A DNA stretch of 41,519 nucleotides from Bryobacteraceae bacterium (GTDB lineage Bacteria > Acidobacteriota > Terriglobia > Bryobacterales > Bryobacteraceae). Below are positions 1 to 12,808 of the stretch, in pieces. The notes under the pieces are model-generated. The model was not told the origin of the DNA and searched no databases. It saw only the letters and a list, made by a program, of their open reading frames with translations. The number at the start of each line of letters is the position of its first letter. The first letter of the stretch is position 1. The translations under genes and the position numbers were made by a program. The DNA is taken from assembly GCA_025062235.1 (NCBI GenBank), contig JANXAE010000009.1:1-41519 (forward strand), read 5' to 3'.

Positions 1-1156
1 GCTCGGGCCGCGGCCCGACGATCGCCATCTCGCCTCTGAGGACGTTGATGAACTGGGGAAGCTCATCCAGGCGCAACCGACGCAGCCAGCGTCCGACCGG
101 CGTCACGCGGGGATCGTCCTTGGCGGCCCACACGACGCCGGTGCGGGCTTCGGCGTCGGCGTACATGGAACGGAACTTGTACAGGGTGAAGTGCCGGCCG
201 TGCAGTCCCACACGGGTCTGACGGTACAGAACGGGCCCGCGCGAGGTGAGCTTCACGGCCAGGGCGACCAGCAGCATCAGGGGGAGAGTGGCGACTAGGC
301 CCACCGCCGCCAGGACCAGCGAATACAGGGTCTGCAAACGGACGTAGGCGGGACGCGGGCCCAGCTCGCCGGAGAAGATCAGTTGCGCCGGACGGAGTTC
401 CTTGGTGGAGACGCGGCCGCGAATGGTTTCGTAAGTGGCGGCCACTTCCTCGACGAGAAGGCCCGAGAAGCGAAGGTCGAGCAGGTCCTGAAGGGGCAAC
501 CGTTGCCGGCGTTCGCTGAGGCCTACCACGATGCGGTCGGGTCGTGTCTGCGCGACGGCCTTGCGCAGGGTGTTCGTCGGTCCGAGGATCTTCGCCCCGT
601 GCAGGACCGTTCCCGCCGGGAGCTCGTCGTCTAGGTAGCCGACGTTCTGCATGCCCAGCTCCGGGTGGCGGTCGAGATAGGCGGCGATTTCTTCGACCAG
701 CGCGTGGCGTGCGCCAAGGAACAGTACGCGGTGGGCGCCGATGGCCTGCGTGAGGACGCCGTCGTAGAACAGTCGCCAGCCAAGGCAGAGCGCGAAGCCA
801 GCGGCGCTACCCGGCAGCATGATCGAGCGCGGAAGCATCCAGCTCCGGCTGAGATAAGCGAGAAAGGCCTGGAAAAGAAAGGCGAAGCCGAAGGCCTGGG
901 CCAGCGCCAGCCCCAGCGCAGTGCGCGAGGGCGCCCAGCGGCCGGAATAAAGGTCCAGAAAGTGCAGCGCCAGCATCACGCTGGCCACGGAAACGAGGAT
1001 CCGGGCCAGACCGCCGTCGTAGAGAAGGAATACGGTGGGGTCCACCTGGAGGGCGAGATAGGTCGTGGCTGTGTAGGCGGAGGTCAGCAGCAGGGCCTCG
1101 GAGACCACCAGCAGGAACACGCCGGTGGGCACCGAAACTCTGAAGAAACGGACCAT
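1..1156 (-). CDS. Exopolysaccharide polyprenyl glycosylphosphotransferase (sugar transferase), 3' end outside the window
   Basis: Transfers a sugar-1-phosphate from a nucleotide sugar to undecaprenyl phosphate, the first membrane step of exopolysaccharide or O-antigen synthesis (WcaJ/RfbP-type family). The minus-strand frame is open from ATG at 1156 to the window edge (385 codons). The first 130 residues hold about four hydrophobic segments; next comes a nucleotide-binding-like domain (HRVLFLGARHALVEE), then a fifth membrane segment and the catalytic sugar-transferase domain with YRQTRVGLHGRHFTLYKFRS and, at the edge, LDELPQFINVLRGEMAIVG followed by PRPE. These are the family's signature motifs. 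Roughly 75-80 residues of the C-terminus should lie beyond base 1. No strong Shine-Dalgarno is seen, so the start is moderately sure. It is divergent from the cysteine desulfurase gene; the 150 bases between (1157-1306) show no clear promoter. Confidence 0.9.
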   Translation of the reverse strand, partial: MVRFFRVSVPTGVFLLVVSEALLLTSAYTATTYLALQVDPTVFLLYDGGLARILVSVASVMLALHFLDLYSGRWAPSRTALGLALAQAFGFAFLFQAFLAYLSRSWMLPRSIMLPGSAAGFALCLGWRLFYDGVLTQAIGAHRVLFLGARHALVEEIAAYLDRHPELGMQNVGYLDDELPAGTVLHGAKILGPTNTLRKAVAQTRPDRIVVGLSERRQRLPLQDLLDLRFSGLLVEEVAATYETIRGRVSTKELRPAQLIFSGELGPRPAYVRLQTLYSLVLAAVGLVATLPLMLLVALAVKLTSRGPVLYRQTRVGLHGRHFTLYKFRSMYADAEARTGVVWAAKDDPRVTPVGRWLRRLRLDELPQFINVLRGEMAIVGPRPE

Positions 1157-1306
1157 GAAAGCACGCAGTCTAACACGAATCGGACCTCGGCCTACGCCTC
1201 ATCGGGCGGGCATCGCCACACTGGCGGAGAACACCCGGGAGGCCAGGCGATCACCGGCGCGGCAGGGGCGGATCCCTACTCTAGCCGCGGGCATCACAAT
1301 AATGGG

Positions 1307-2509
1307 ATGGGCCGGCGAGTCTACCTCGATCATCACGCAACCACGCCGGTAGATCCGCGCGTCGTGGAGATCATGCTCCCCTACTTCACGGAGAAGTTCG
1401 GCAACCCGGCTAGCCGACAGCACCACTGGGGATGGGAAGCCGAGCAGGCGGTCGAGCGGGCGCGTCGCCAGGTGGCCGGGCTGATCGGCGCGCGGCCGGA
1501 GGAGATCGTATTCACCAGCGGCGCCACGGAGTCCTGCAACCTGGCGATCAAGGGGGCCGCGGAGGCATGCGCGGGGCGCGGCGATCACCTGATCACGGTG
1601 GCTACCGAACATCGCGCGGTGCTCGATTGTTGCCGGAGGCTCGAGCGGCGAGGCGTGCGGGTGAGTCTGCTCGGCGTGGACCGCGATGGCCTTGTGGACC
1701 TTGTGGAGATTGAGCGCGCGATCACGCCACGCACGTTCCTGATCAGCGTGATGTACGCCAACAACGAGATCGGCGTGATCCAACCGGTGCGGGAGATCGG
1801 CCGGATCGCCCGCGAGCGCGGGGTCTTCTTTCACTGCGACGCGACGCAGGCCGTGGGCAGAATCCCGGTGGACGTGGAAGCAGATTGCATTGACCTGCTG
1901 TCGTTCAGCGCACATAAGATGTATGGTCCGAAGGGAGTGGGCGCGCTCTATGTGCGGAGCCGCAACCCGCGCGTCGGGATCGTCCCGCAGATGGATGGCG
2001 GTGGCCACGAACGGGGGCTGCGGTCGGGGACGCTGAACGTGCCCGGGATCGTCGGCTTCGGCGAGGCGTGCGCGATCGCGCAGCGCGAGATGGCAGAGGA
2101 GGCGGCGCGGCTCCGCCGGCTGCGCGATCGCCTGCTGGAGCGGTTGCTCGGGGAGCTCGAACTGGTGCGCGTGAACGGGAGCATGGAGCGGCGGTTGCCG
2201 GGGAATCTGAGCCTGAGCTTTGCGGGTGTTGATGCCGCCGGCCTGATGCGCGAGCTGCGGGAGATCGCGCTCTCCAGCGGCTCTGCGTGCAGCTCGGCCG
2301 AGGAGGGTCCCAGTCACGTGCTGCGGGCCCTGGGACTGGACGAAGCGACGGCGCGCAGCACCATCCGCATCGGGCTGGGACGGTTCAATACGGAAGAGGA
2401 GATCGAGTACGCGGCCGGACGCCTCGTCGAGGCGGTGCGCCGGCTGCGAGAGCTTTCGCCGGTCTACGCCCTGCTCAAGGAGCGGTTGGAGGCCGGCCAG
2501 AGCACATGA
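1307..2509 (+). CDS. iscS: Cysteine desulfurase (IscS/NifS family, group I)
   Basis: A PLP enzyme that removes sulfur from L-cysteine as an enzyme-bound persulfide and gives alanine, supplying sulfur for Fe-S clusters and other thio-cofactors in the cytoplasm. The 400-residue product starts MGRRVYLDHHATTPVDPRV. The PLP lysine is K204 in FSAHKMYGPKGVGALY and the persulfide cysteine is C328 in SSGSACSSAEEGPSHVLRA, the long flexible loop of group I enzymes. ATG 1307 is chosen because family alignment begins at the YLDxxATTP motif just after it; a longer in-frame extension upstream has no family similarity. It is followed 25 bases later by an A-type Fe-S carrier gene, so the two form a small Fe-S assembly operon. 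No iscU or cysteine-bearing iscR is adjacent. Whether the paralogue is best called IscS or NifS cannot be settled here. Confidence 0.95.
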   Translation: MGRRVYLDHHATTPVDPRVVEIMLPYFTEKFGNPASRQHHWGWEAEQAVERARRQVAGLIGARPEEIVFTSGATESCNLAIKGAAEACAGRGDHLITVATEHRAVLDCCRRLERRGVRVSLLGVDRDGLVDLVEIERAITPRTFLISVMYANNEIGVIQPVREIGRIARERGVFFHCDATQAVGRIPVDVEADCIDLLSFSAHKMYGPKGVGALYVRSRNPRVGIVPQMDGGGHERGLRSGTLNVPGIVGFGEACAIAQREMAEEAARLRRLRDRLLERLLGELELVRVNGSMERRLPGNLSLSFAGVDAAGLMRELREIALSSGSACSSAEEGPSHVLRALGLDEATARSTIRIGLGRFNTEEEIEYAAGRLVEAVRRLRELSPVYALLKERLEAGQST

Positions 2510-2534
2510 TTTCATGGTTCTCGAGGAGGGGCTG

Positions 2535-2858
2535 ATGATACACTTGACCACGCAAGCCATCGAGAAGATCCGCCAGACGCTCGCCAGGCAAGGGGTGCCC
2601 GAAGGTGGCTTGCGCCTGGGAGTGCAAGGCGGGGGATGCTCGGGATTGAGCTATCTGTTCCGCGTCGAGGCAGCGCCGCGCGAACGCGACCACGTATTCG
2701 AGTTCGACGGTGTGCGCGTGTTCGTGGACCCGAAAAGCTTGCAGTATCTGAACGGCCTCACCCTGGATTACCAGGAATCGCTGATGCGTTCGGGCTTCGT
2801 TTTCAAGAACCCGAACGCGCGCAAAAGCTGCGGTTGCGGGTCCTCATTCACGGTCTGA
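2535..2858 (+). CDS. iscA: A-type iron-sulfur cluster carrier (HesB/IscA/ErpA family)
   Basis: Binds and hands on Fe-S clusters to apo-proteins. The 107-residue product has the HesB/IscA fold signature and all three cluster cysteines: one in GVQGGGCSGLSY (about residue 35) and two in the C-terminal KSCGCGSSF. The start at ATG 2535 (MIHLTTQAIEKI) is chosen because GAGGAGG lies a few bases upstream; an in-frame ATG at 2514 would add seven residues without family support. It follows the cysteine desulfurase by 25 bases on the same strand and is surely co-transcribed. Its last 15 bases overlap the 3' end of the convergent membrane hydrolase gene. IscA, ErpA and SufA cannot be told apart from this sequence alone. 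Confidence 0.93.
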   Translation: MIHLTTQAIEKIRQTLARQGVPEGGLRLGVQGGGCSGLSYLFRVEAAPRERDHVFEFDGVRVFVDPKSLQYLNGLTLDYQESLMRSGFVFKNPNARKSCGCGSSFTV

Positions 2859-3863
2859 TCGCGGTCCGTCTGGCTGGTCCGGTTGGAAGCGGAACCAGGA
2901 GCGCAAGAGACTCCCCTCGGCGCTGACGACGGCGGTCGCGACGAAGCGCGAGGCGGGCGGCTCGCCGAAGCGCAGATCCATGGCTTCGACGCGTAGGGCT
3001 CCTTCGGGCTCGTCCTCCGGGATGAAGCGCCAGAGCGGGTAACGGCTGAAGTCCAGAAAGACCTGGAAGGCGCGCGAGCGGCGGGCGGCCTGCTCGGCGA
3101 CGGCGAACCGGGGGTCGCCGGCGGCCTTGTGAAGGATGCGGGCGGCGCCGGGGTCGAACTCCTCGCGCAGATCCAGCTCGGCTGTGGCGTAGAAATTCTC
3201 GGTTTCCACCAGACCCCGCCAGCGCAGCGGGTTGAGGGGCGAAGGGAGGGCCGCTACGCGGCGGGGGACCTCGTTCTGATACATCCGCGCCTCCAGCACG
3301 GCCACGGCCCGCTCGTGCAAGAGGTAACGCCCGCCGGCATAGAGGGGCAGGAAGGCAAGCGCCATCGCCGCCGCGGTACGTCCCCGACCTCCCCGTGCGC
3401 CGATTTCGCGGCTGACCAGCCGTCCCAGCATCGGCCCCAGGATGGCCAGCAGGAACACCGCCCAGATCCACAGGTCCACGATGAACAGCAGATCCCAGGC
3501 GATCCAGGCCGAGGAGAAGGGCAGCAGCAGGCGAACGCCGTAGGAGTTCGTCAGGTCGAGCGCATCGTGCAAGGCGACCGCGGGCAAGGCCGCGAGAAAA
3601 CCTCGCCGCCAGGGCATGCGCCCGCGCGCCCACAGGCCCACGGCCAACACTGGCAGGGCGGCCACCGCCGGGAGCGCGGTCAACGAATGAGTCCACTGGC
3701 GGTGCCAGGCGAGGTAGTTCTCATCGCCCCAAAAGTCGGCCACGACGTCAATGTCGGGCGCCATGGCGGCCAGCGGCACGATCCAGCGCGCTTGGGGGCA
3801 AAGCCGTTCGAGCCCGGCGCGATTCAGCACGATCCCGCTGAGCAGGTGAGTCACAGGGTCCAT
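2844..3863 (-). CDS. Membrane-bound metal-dependent hydrolase, YdjM/DUF457-like
   Basis: Integral membrane protein of the YbcI/YdjM family; the family's substrate is not established. The 339-residue product starts MDPVTHLLSGIVLNRAGL and keeps the conserved polar motifs: D-x-x-TH near the start, APDIDVVADFWG, WHRQWTHSL and HDALDLTNSYGVRLLLP, which together look like a metal site within helices of the N-terminal 160 residues. The C-terminal half (about residues 190-339) is a soluble domain with no family I recognise. ATG 3863 is chosen because the family begins at this motif. Its start lies 4 bases after the stop of the lipid kinase gene, so the two are one operon. Its 3' end overlaps the convergent iscA by 15 bases. 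Confidence 0.85.
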   Translation of the reverse strand: MDPVTHLLSGIVLNRAGLERLCPQARWIVPLAAMAPDIDVVADFWGDENYLAWHRQWTHSLTALPAVAALPVLAVGLWARGRMPWRRGFLAALPAVALHDALDLTNSYGVRLLLPFSSAWIAWDLLFIVDLWIWAVFLLAILGPMLGRLVSREIGARGGRGRTAAAMALAFLPLYAGGRYLLHERAVAVLEARMYQNEVPRRVAALPSPLNPLRWRGLVETENFYATAELDLREEFDPGAARILHKAAGDPRFAVAEQAARRSRAFQVFLDFSRYPLWRFIPEDEPEGALRVEAMDLRFGEPPASRFVATAVVSAEGSLLRSWFRFQPDQPDGPRSDRE

Positions 3864-3867
3864 GGTC

Positions 3868-6874
<3,007 letters not shown>

Positions 6875-6892
6875 CTTGCGCTAGCTTGGGAT

Positions 6893-7516
6893 TTGCGGTT
6901 CCTCGCTGCAATTGCGGAAGAATTGACGAGTTGGGGGCCGGTGGGGGTGTTGCTGCTGGCGGCGGTGGACTCGGCGGGAGTCCCCATCCCGGTGGGTGTG
7001 GATCTGCTCCTGCTGGCTCTTGCCCTCCGCGATGCCCGCGCCGGGTTTGCGGGCGCGGCCCTGGCCACGGTGGGCTCGGCTCTCGGTTGCCTCTTCCTCT
7101 ACCGGGTCGGACGCAAGGGGGGCGAGGCCTATCTGGACCGCAAGATCGAGCGCGCGGCGCACTTTCGCAGCTGGTACGAACGTTACGGGCTGCTGACGGT
7201 TTTCGTGCCCGTACTGGTTCCTGCCCCGCTGCCCACCAAGATTTTCGTGCTGCTGGCGGGCGCAATGAACGCTTCGCGTCTGCGCTTCCTGGCCGTCGTT
7301 ACGGGCGGGCGAGCGTTGCGCTACGGAGGTCTGGTCCTGCTGGGTGTGCATCTGGGCGCGGCCGCCTCGGAACTGCTGCGCCGCCGTGGGTGGCTGATGG
7401 CCGCGGCGGCGCTCGCGCTGTTCGCGCTGCTGGCGCTGGCGGTGCGACTGGCCGGGTGCCGGCGCTGGCGGGCTAAAATAGCAGGCGCGAGCCATGCCGA
7501 AGGCGAGTCGTCGTGA
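6893..7516 (+). CDS. VTT/DedA-like integral membrane protein
   Basis: A 207-residue membrane protein of the VTT (SNARE-associated/DedA) type. Family members act in lipid flipping and envelope homeostasis; the role here is unknown. Visible features are the re-entrant motif [18 protein letters not shown] near residues 25-42, a second motif around [20 protein letters not shown], and further hydrophobic segments to about residue 190. The C-terminal 20 residues are polar and overlap the next gene. The start is taken as TTG 6893 because no ATG or GTG occurs before the family motif; the Shine-Dalgarno is poor, so the start is uncertain. The last 23 bases overlap the Tat-signal enolase gene in another frame, which points to translational coupling. 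Confidence 0.72.
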   Translation: MRFLAAIAEELTSWGPVGVLLLAAVDSAGVPIPVGVDLLLLALALRDARAGFAGAALATVGSALGCLFLYRVGRKGGEAYLDRKIERAAHFRSWYERYGLLTVFVPVLVPAPLPTKIFVLLAGAMNASRLRFLAVVTGGRALRYGGLVLLGVHLGAAASELLRRRGWLMAAAALALFALLALAVRLAGCRRWRAKIAGASHAEGESS

Positions 7517-8921
7517 GTTTCTGCGGGCCGCCGCCGCGCCCGCCCTGCCGTACGTCCTTCGCGCGGCGGACGCGCGCCGCATCCGCGTGGAGAGCGTACG
7601 CTACGCTTACGAGGACTACCTCTACCGCACCCCGATCAAGTTCGGCGGAGTGGCGCTGGATCGGGCCACGCTGCTCAACGTCCACGTGGAAGTGCGTGCC
7701 GGCGATGGCCGCAGGGCGCGCGGTTTCGGTTCCATGCCCCTGGGCAACATATGGGCGTGGCCGTCGAAGCTGGGTTACCAGACCACGCTGGAGGCCATGA
7801 AGGATCTTGCCGGCCGCATCGCGCGCATCACGGAAAGCTCGGGCGAGGAAGGTCATCCCGTGGACATCAACGTCGCACTCGAGCCGGCGTACTTGAGGGC
7901 GGCCGAGGAGGTGGCGCACCAGCGCAAGCTCCCCGAGCCCATTCCCAAGCTGGCCACGCTGGTCGTAGCCAGCCCTTTCGATGCAGCCGTTCATGATGCC
8001 TACGGCAAGCTCCACCGCTTGAGCTGCTACCGGACTTACGGCCGCGGGTTCATGGCGCATTGCCTTGCGCGTTACCTGTCGCGGGAGTTCGAAGGCGAGT
8101 TCCTCGACAAATACGTCCTGCAAGAGCCGAAGCCGCGCATGCCCCTGTATCATCTGGTCGGCGCCCTCGATCCGATCACCGAGGAGGACATCGCCAGGCG
8201 GATCAACGACGGTCTGCCCGAGACGCTCCCCGAATGGATCCATTTCAACGGGCTCACGCACATCAAGATCAAACTGAACGGCGACGACCTGAAATGGGAC
8301 GTGGAGCGCGTCTTGCGCATTGACCGGGTCACCGAGGAGACCCAGCGCAAGCGCGGCGTGAAGGCCTGGTACTACTCGGCGGATTTCAACGAGCGCTGCC
8401 CGAACGTGGACTACCTGCTCGAATTCCTGCGGCAGGTCAAAGAGAAGGCGCCGCGCGGGTTCGAGCGCATCCAGTACGTCGAGCAGCCCACGGCGCGCGA
8501 CCTGAAGGCGAACCGGCACAACGTCATGCACGAGGCGGCGAAGCTGCGCCCGGTGGTGATTGACGAATCGCTCACGGATCTGGAGAGCCTCCTGCTGGCG
8601 CGCGAGATGGGCTATAGCGGCGTGGCGCTGAAAGCTTGCAAGGGCCAGACGCACTCGCTGCTGATGGCCGCGGCGGCGCAGAAGTTCAAGATGTTCCTCT
8701 GCGTGCAGGATCTGACCTGTCCGGGCGCCTCGCTGATCCATTCCGCGGGGCTGGCTGCCCACATCCCCGGGGTCGCCGCCATCGAAGCCAACGCGCGGCA
8801 ATACGTGCCCGCGGCCAACAAGGGCTGGGAGGACAAATTCCCCGGGATCTTCCGCATCAAGGACGGGATGATGCGCACGGGCGAGATCCGCGGCCCCGGC
8901 CTGGGGGCGGTTCCTGCGTGA
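7494..8921 (+). CDS. Tat-signal enolase-superfamily protein (MLE/mandelate racemase-like)
   Basis: A 475-residue enolase-superfamily enzyme with an apparent twin-arginine leader ([19 protein letters not shown]), so probably folded in the cytoplasm and exported. Superfamily enzymes abstract a proton alpha to a carboxylate with Mg2+. The barrel residues are complete: lysines K258 and K260 in [10 protein letters not shown] on strand 2, metal ligands D297 ([11 protein letters not shown]), E330 (YVEQPTARD) and D357 (VVIDESLTD), and K380 in [13 protein letters not shown] on strand 6. Lysines on strands 2 and 6 are the muconate-lactonizing/epimerase arrangement rather than mandelate racemase. The substrate cannot be named. 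A long insert (about residues 100-215) lies before the barrel. The start ATG 7494 is fixed by the RR motif. It overlaps the VTT protein gene by 23 bases. Confidence 0.85.
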   Translation: MPKASRREFLRAAAAPALPYVLRAADARRIRVESVRYAYEDYLYRTPIKFGGVALDRATLLNVHVEVRAGDGRRARGFGSMPLGNIWAWPSKLGYQTTLEAMKDLAGRIARITESSGEEGHPVDINVALEPAYLRAAEEVAHQRKLPEPIPKLATLVVASPFDAAVHDAYGKLHRLSCYRTYGRGFMAHCLARYLSREFEGEFLDKYVLQEPKPRMPLYHLVGALDPITEEDIARRINDGLPETLPEWIHFNGLTHIKIKLNGDDLKWDVERVLRIDRVTEETQRKRGVKAWYYSADFNERCPNVDYLLEFLRQVKEKAPRGFERIQYVEQPTARDLKANRHNVMHEAAKLRPVVIDESLTDLESLLLAREMGYSGVALKACKGQTHSLLMAAAAQKFKMFLCVQDLTCPGASLIHSAGLAAHIPGVAAIEANARQYVPAANKGWEDKFPGIFRIKDGMMRTGEIRGPGLGAVPA

Positions 8922-10005
8922 AGGGAAAACCAAACCGCATGCCAAAGCGCCGCGCGTGAGCCGGCCAAGCACCATGCGTACCTCTTGGTCCGCAAGGCTC
9001 GTCTTCACGGGTCCGCCCCGATCGGAGACTGCCAGCGAGGCGGCCCGTGATGGAGTCCGGGCGCGTGGAAGCGGGGCGGCAAGAACATCCAACCGCTGGG
9101 GACGTCCCGTAAGCGCACGCTGCGCCGCGGCTGCCCGGCTGTCGCGCCTCGCAAGCCGGGCCGGCGATCTGTAGCAGGGAGTCTCCCTTGGACTCCTGCC
9201 CCTCGGACTCGGCAGGATTCGTGGCGCTGTCCGAGTGGCGCTCGAGCCGTTCCGGCGGTGTACCTTGAGAGTCCGGATCTCGCCGCAGACCTCTCGCGTC
9301 CCAACTTCTGGCTCTGTTCCGGACGTCTTCCCGGTGCACACCCGACCGCCTAGGACGAGGCTCCGGGCCTCGGGGACGAACCTGAGGAGAGCTGGGATTT
9401 GACTCGCGCCGATTTCCGAAGGAGCCTTGTCGGGCGCCAGCGCGTGGAGAGCTGGTGCCGCTGGCAGCCAGGCAGCGCTCGACGCGGATGCGGCTGGATC
9501 CCGAGGGCAGCGAGGCGATAGAGCAGCAGACCGAGGCCGTGTACTTGAGAAACAGCGGGGGCGATTGGATTTAGCGGCTGGGCGACGCAGGACGCGCCAG
9601 GAGAAGCCGGAGGGGGAAGATGTACGAGCCGTCCTTCGCGGCCTGGGCGGAGCGACTGCGCGACGCGGTGTCGGCTCGCCAGCAAGAATGCGCCCCCGCC
9701 GGGTAAAACTCGCCAGCACGCCTTGCGGGAAGGGGTGAGCGCGGCGATGCGCGTCTTCCCCGCGCCCATGATGGGCGGGCACACCGCTGAAGTTGCGGGC
9801 CGCGGCCGTGGTCCCTCGAAGATGACCTGCACGTGCGAAGGGAGTCCGCTGGGGTGATGAAGGGGCTCAGGAACAAGCGCCCGCAGGAAAGGTAGGAGAA
9901 TCGGCCAGGGCCGGGAGCCGGAGGAACCTGTGCGGACTCCGGCGGCCTGCCCTCTCCTCAGTGGCGCCGCGCCTGTCCGGGAACCCCCCGTGGGAAGGCG
10001 CCCTT
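8922..10005. other. About 1.1 kb with no supportable gene
   Basis: Long open frames exist here on both strands, as expected at this GC content, but none shows a recognisable domain, a sensible composition, or a ribosome site with a start. I looked for RNase P RNA, tmRNA, SRP RNA and tRNA signatures and found none. There is a strong imperfect hairpin at 9174-9199 (GCAGGGAGTC paired with GACTCCTGC, loop TCCCTTG) and another at 9909-9947. The stretch lies between the 3' ends of two convergent transcription units. It may be a decayed gene, a structured RNA, or just a relic spacer. Confidence 0.6.
9909..9947. terminator. Stem-loop downstream of the ABC exporter operon (possible terminator)
   Basis: GCCGGAG (9917-9923) pairs perfectly with CTCCGGC (9937-9943), and outer GGCC (9909-9912) pairs with GGCC (9944-9947) across a four-base bulge. 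It sits about 60 bases beyond the minus-strand stop of the LolD-like gene. No U-run follows on either strand, so intrinsic termination is uncertain. Confidence 0.3.
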
Positions 10006-10684
<679 letters not shown>

Positions 10685-10692
<8 letters not shown>

Positions 10693-11779
10693 AGGCCAGC
10701 GCCTCGATGGGATCCTGGCGGGCGGCGCGCCATCCCGGGTAGCTTGCGCCGAGCAGGGCGCCGCCCAGGGCGATGGCGCCGGCGATGCCCCACCAATCGG
10801 GGACGACCACTTGGGTGAGCGAGGCAGGGGCCCAGCTCATGATGATCCACCGCGTGCCGTAACTGAACACAATCCCGAGCACGGTGCCGGCCAGCGCCAG
10901 CAGGGCGGTTTCCCGGAAAAGGATATCGAGGATGTACAGAGGCGAGGCGCCCAGAGCCTTCAGGATGCCGATTTCGCGCGTGCGCTCGAGCACCGCGGTG
11001 TACATGGAGAGGAAGACCACCAGAAAGCCGACCACGATGGCCAGCACGATGATCACCGTGATGAAAGCCCGCAGGCCGGGAACGTTGTTGACCGAGATGA
11101 GCGAGGTCAGCTCCTCCATCGAGTAGATGGGATAGTTGGGAAGCTGCCGCTTGAGCGAAGCGATCACCTTGGGCACGTTGGCGGGGTCGTCCACCTTGAC
11201 CCAGACCTGGCTGATCTTGCCGGGATTGGCGGTGAGATCCTGGAGCACGTCGAGCGGGATCACCAGCCGCGCCAGTTTGCCCTCCTCGACCACGCCGGCG
11301 ACGCGCCAGTCGCGATTGAGCAGATGTACGGTGGAGCCGGCGCGAAGGTTGTTCTGACGGGCGTAGAAGTTGTCCACCAGGATCTCGTCGCGCTGACGGA
11401 TGGGACGGCCTTCCAGGTATTTGAAGCCGCCGCTGATCTCATCGAACTCCTTGAGGTTGACGCCCGTGATGGTGGTGACGCCGCTGAGCGGGTGCGTCAT
11501 GCTGCCGACGGCGTGCGTCACGTGAGGCTGCCGGCGCAGGAAATCCACCATCTTCTCCGACATCGGCGCGCTGGAAAGGCCGATGAGCGAGGTGCCGGGC
11601 GGACGCACGACGATGTCGGCGCCGACGCCACGCGCGCGACGGGCGACATCGGCCAGCATCCCGCGGCTGAGGCCGACCAGCGTGAGCATCATGGTGACCT
11701 CGATGCCGATGGCGAGGATGCTGAGGGCGGTGCGGACGGGACGGTGCTTGAGATTTTCGAGGACGAGTCGGTTGATCAA
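10685..11779 (-). CDS. ABC transporter permease, MacB/FtsX family
   Basis: A 364-residue permease with one N-terminal transmembrane helix (RTALSILAIGIEVTMMLTLV), a large periplasmic MacB_PCD domain (about residues 45-235), and three C-terminal helices of the FtsX domain, including the signature EIGILKALGASPLYIL and the closing GWRAARQDPIEAL. It should form a homodimer with the LolD-like ATPase encoded next. The start is TTG 11779, chosen because family homology begins directly (MINRLVLENLKHRPVRT) and no ATG precedes it; AAGGG lies just upstream but close. The gene begins 33 bases after the B12 permease stop, with a hairpin between. No separate membrane-fusion protein or outer-membrane channel gene is adjacent, so it is not a complete MacAB-TolC set. 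Confidence 0.88.
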
Positions 11780-11794
11780 TCCCTTATTATCCGA

Positions 11795-11811
11795 GGCAGC
11801 GCGGCGCTGCC
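11795..11811. terminator. Short perfect hairpin between the B12 permease and the exporter permease genes
   Basis: GGCAGCG (11795-11801) pairs with CGCTGCC (11805-11811) around a three-base loop. It directly follows the stop codon of the upstream permease gene on the minus strand. There is no U-run after it, so it is more likely to trim or stabilise mRNA ends or lower downstream expression than to stop transcription fully. Confidence 0.35.
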
Positions 11812-11812
11812 G

Positions 11813-12808
11813 CTACAGCCACAGGCTACGGCGGCGGCTGCGCAGCAGCCAGATGAAGAACGGGCCACCCAGCATGGCGGTGATGACGCCGACCGGGATT
11901 TCCGTAGGAGCCAGCGCCGTGCGCGCCAGCGTGTCGCATAGGGCCAGAAAGGGCGCGCCGGCCAGGAACGAGCAAGGAATCAGCACGCGGTGATCGGCGC
12001 CCACCTTCAGGCGCAGCGCGTGCGGGACGATGAGGCCCACGAATCCGATGGGGCCGGTCAGAGCGGCGACGACGCCGGTGACGAACGATCCCGCAAAGTA
12101 GCCGGCCCGTAGCAGTCGCGTGGCGTCCACGCCGCGCGCTGCGGCCCAGTCCTCGCCGATGGACAGCAGGTTCCACTCCCGCGCTTTCCAGCACATGAAG
12201 CCGACCGCGGGAAGTACGGCTGCGCTCAGGGCGGCCAACGTCGAATAAGGCACGACTTCGATGCCTCCCATCAACCAGCGCACGATAGCGATGGACTGGG
12301 CGAATCCGGCCAGATACTGCAACAGCAGAATGAGCGCCAGGCAGATGCTGTTGATGGTGATGCCCGCCAGCAGCAGGGTGAATGAGGACATGCGTCGGCC
12401 CTCGGAGGCGATGGCCACGACGAGCAGCAGGACGACGGCGGCCCCGAGCAAGGCGGCCGCCCAGACCCCAGGCAGGCCGAGGATCTCCTCCAGCCCGAAG
12501 CAGATGGCGAGCACCGCGCCGAGCGACGCGCCGCTCGATACCCCCAGGGTGTACGGCGTCGCCAGCGCGTCGCGCAGCAGCGCCTGGAAAAGCGCGCCTG
12601 CCGCGGCCAGGCTTCCGCCTGCCAGTAGTGCGAGCAGCACGCGGGGCAACCGGGTTTCAAACAGGATCTCGTAGTCCGGCGACTGGCCCGCTATCGCGCG
12701 CGCCAGATCCACGCGCGCGGGGCCGAGCAGGGGCAACAGCAGTGCGGCCGCAACCAAGGCCAGCGAAGCGACAACGACGGCGCGGTGTGCGGCGTGCCTA
12801 CTCGCCAT
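11813..12808 (-). CDS. btuC: Cobalamin/iron-complex ABC transporter permease (BtuC/FecCD family)
   Basis: Inner-membrane permease that carries a corrinoid delivered by the periplasmic binding protein. The 331-residue product has about nine to ten hydrophobic helices and FecCD signatures such as GSLAAAGALFQALLRD, LATPYTLGVSSGASLGA, RLLRAGYFAGSFVTGVV and GPIGFVGLIVPHALRL. The start ATG 12808 (MASRHAAHRAVVVAS) is chosen because a membrane helix begins here; it overlaps the ATPase gene stop by 11 bases. Family members carry B12, haem or siderophores; the upstream cobalamin riboswitch argues for B12. Same-strand neighbours are the BtuD-like ATPase upstream and the MacB-type permease downstream. 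Confidence 0.92.
   Translation of the reverse strand: MASRHAAHRAVVVASLALVAAALLLPLLGPARVDLARAIAGQSPDYEILFETRLPRVLLALLAGGSLAAAGALFQALLRDALATPYTLGVSSGASLGAVLAICFGLEEILGLPGVWAAALLGAAVVLLLVVAIASEGRRMSSFTLLLAGITINSICLALILLLQYLAGFAQSIAIVRWLMGGIEVVPYSTLAALSAAVLPAVGFMCWKAREWNLLSIGEDWAAARGVDATRLLRAGYFAGSFVTGVVAALTGPIGFVGLIVPHALRLKVGADHRVLIPCSFLAGAPFLALCDTLARTALAPTEIPVGVITAMLGGPFFIWLLRSRRRSLWL

Noticed and set aside
665-1306. A possible N-terminal extension of the cysteine desulfurase by 214 residues
   Set aside because: The extra residues are antisense to the sugar-transferase gene and have no family similarity; the enzyme's conserved start is at 1307.
1199-2560. A 453-codon minus-strand frame opposite the cysteine desulfurase
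   Set aside because: Antisense shadow with histidine- and arginine-rich low-complexity sequence and no known domain.
9045-9075. GGAGTCCGGGC, which resembles part of the RNase P RNA core
   Set aside because: The preceding GAGGAAA and the other conserved RNase P blocks are missing on both strands.
7473-9782. A 769-codon open frame on the minus strand opposite the enolase-superfamily gene
   Set aside because: It is antisense to a gene with complete catalytic motifs, has a low-complexity Arg/Ala/Pro composition and no domain. Long antisense frames are expected at this GC content.
9650-9835. A Walker-like GAGKTRIAAL in a minus-strand frame
   Set aside because: The rest of the 160-codon frame has no ATPase features such as a Walker B; the match is by chance.
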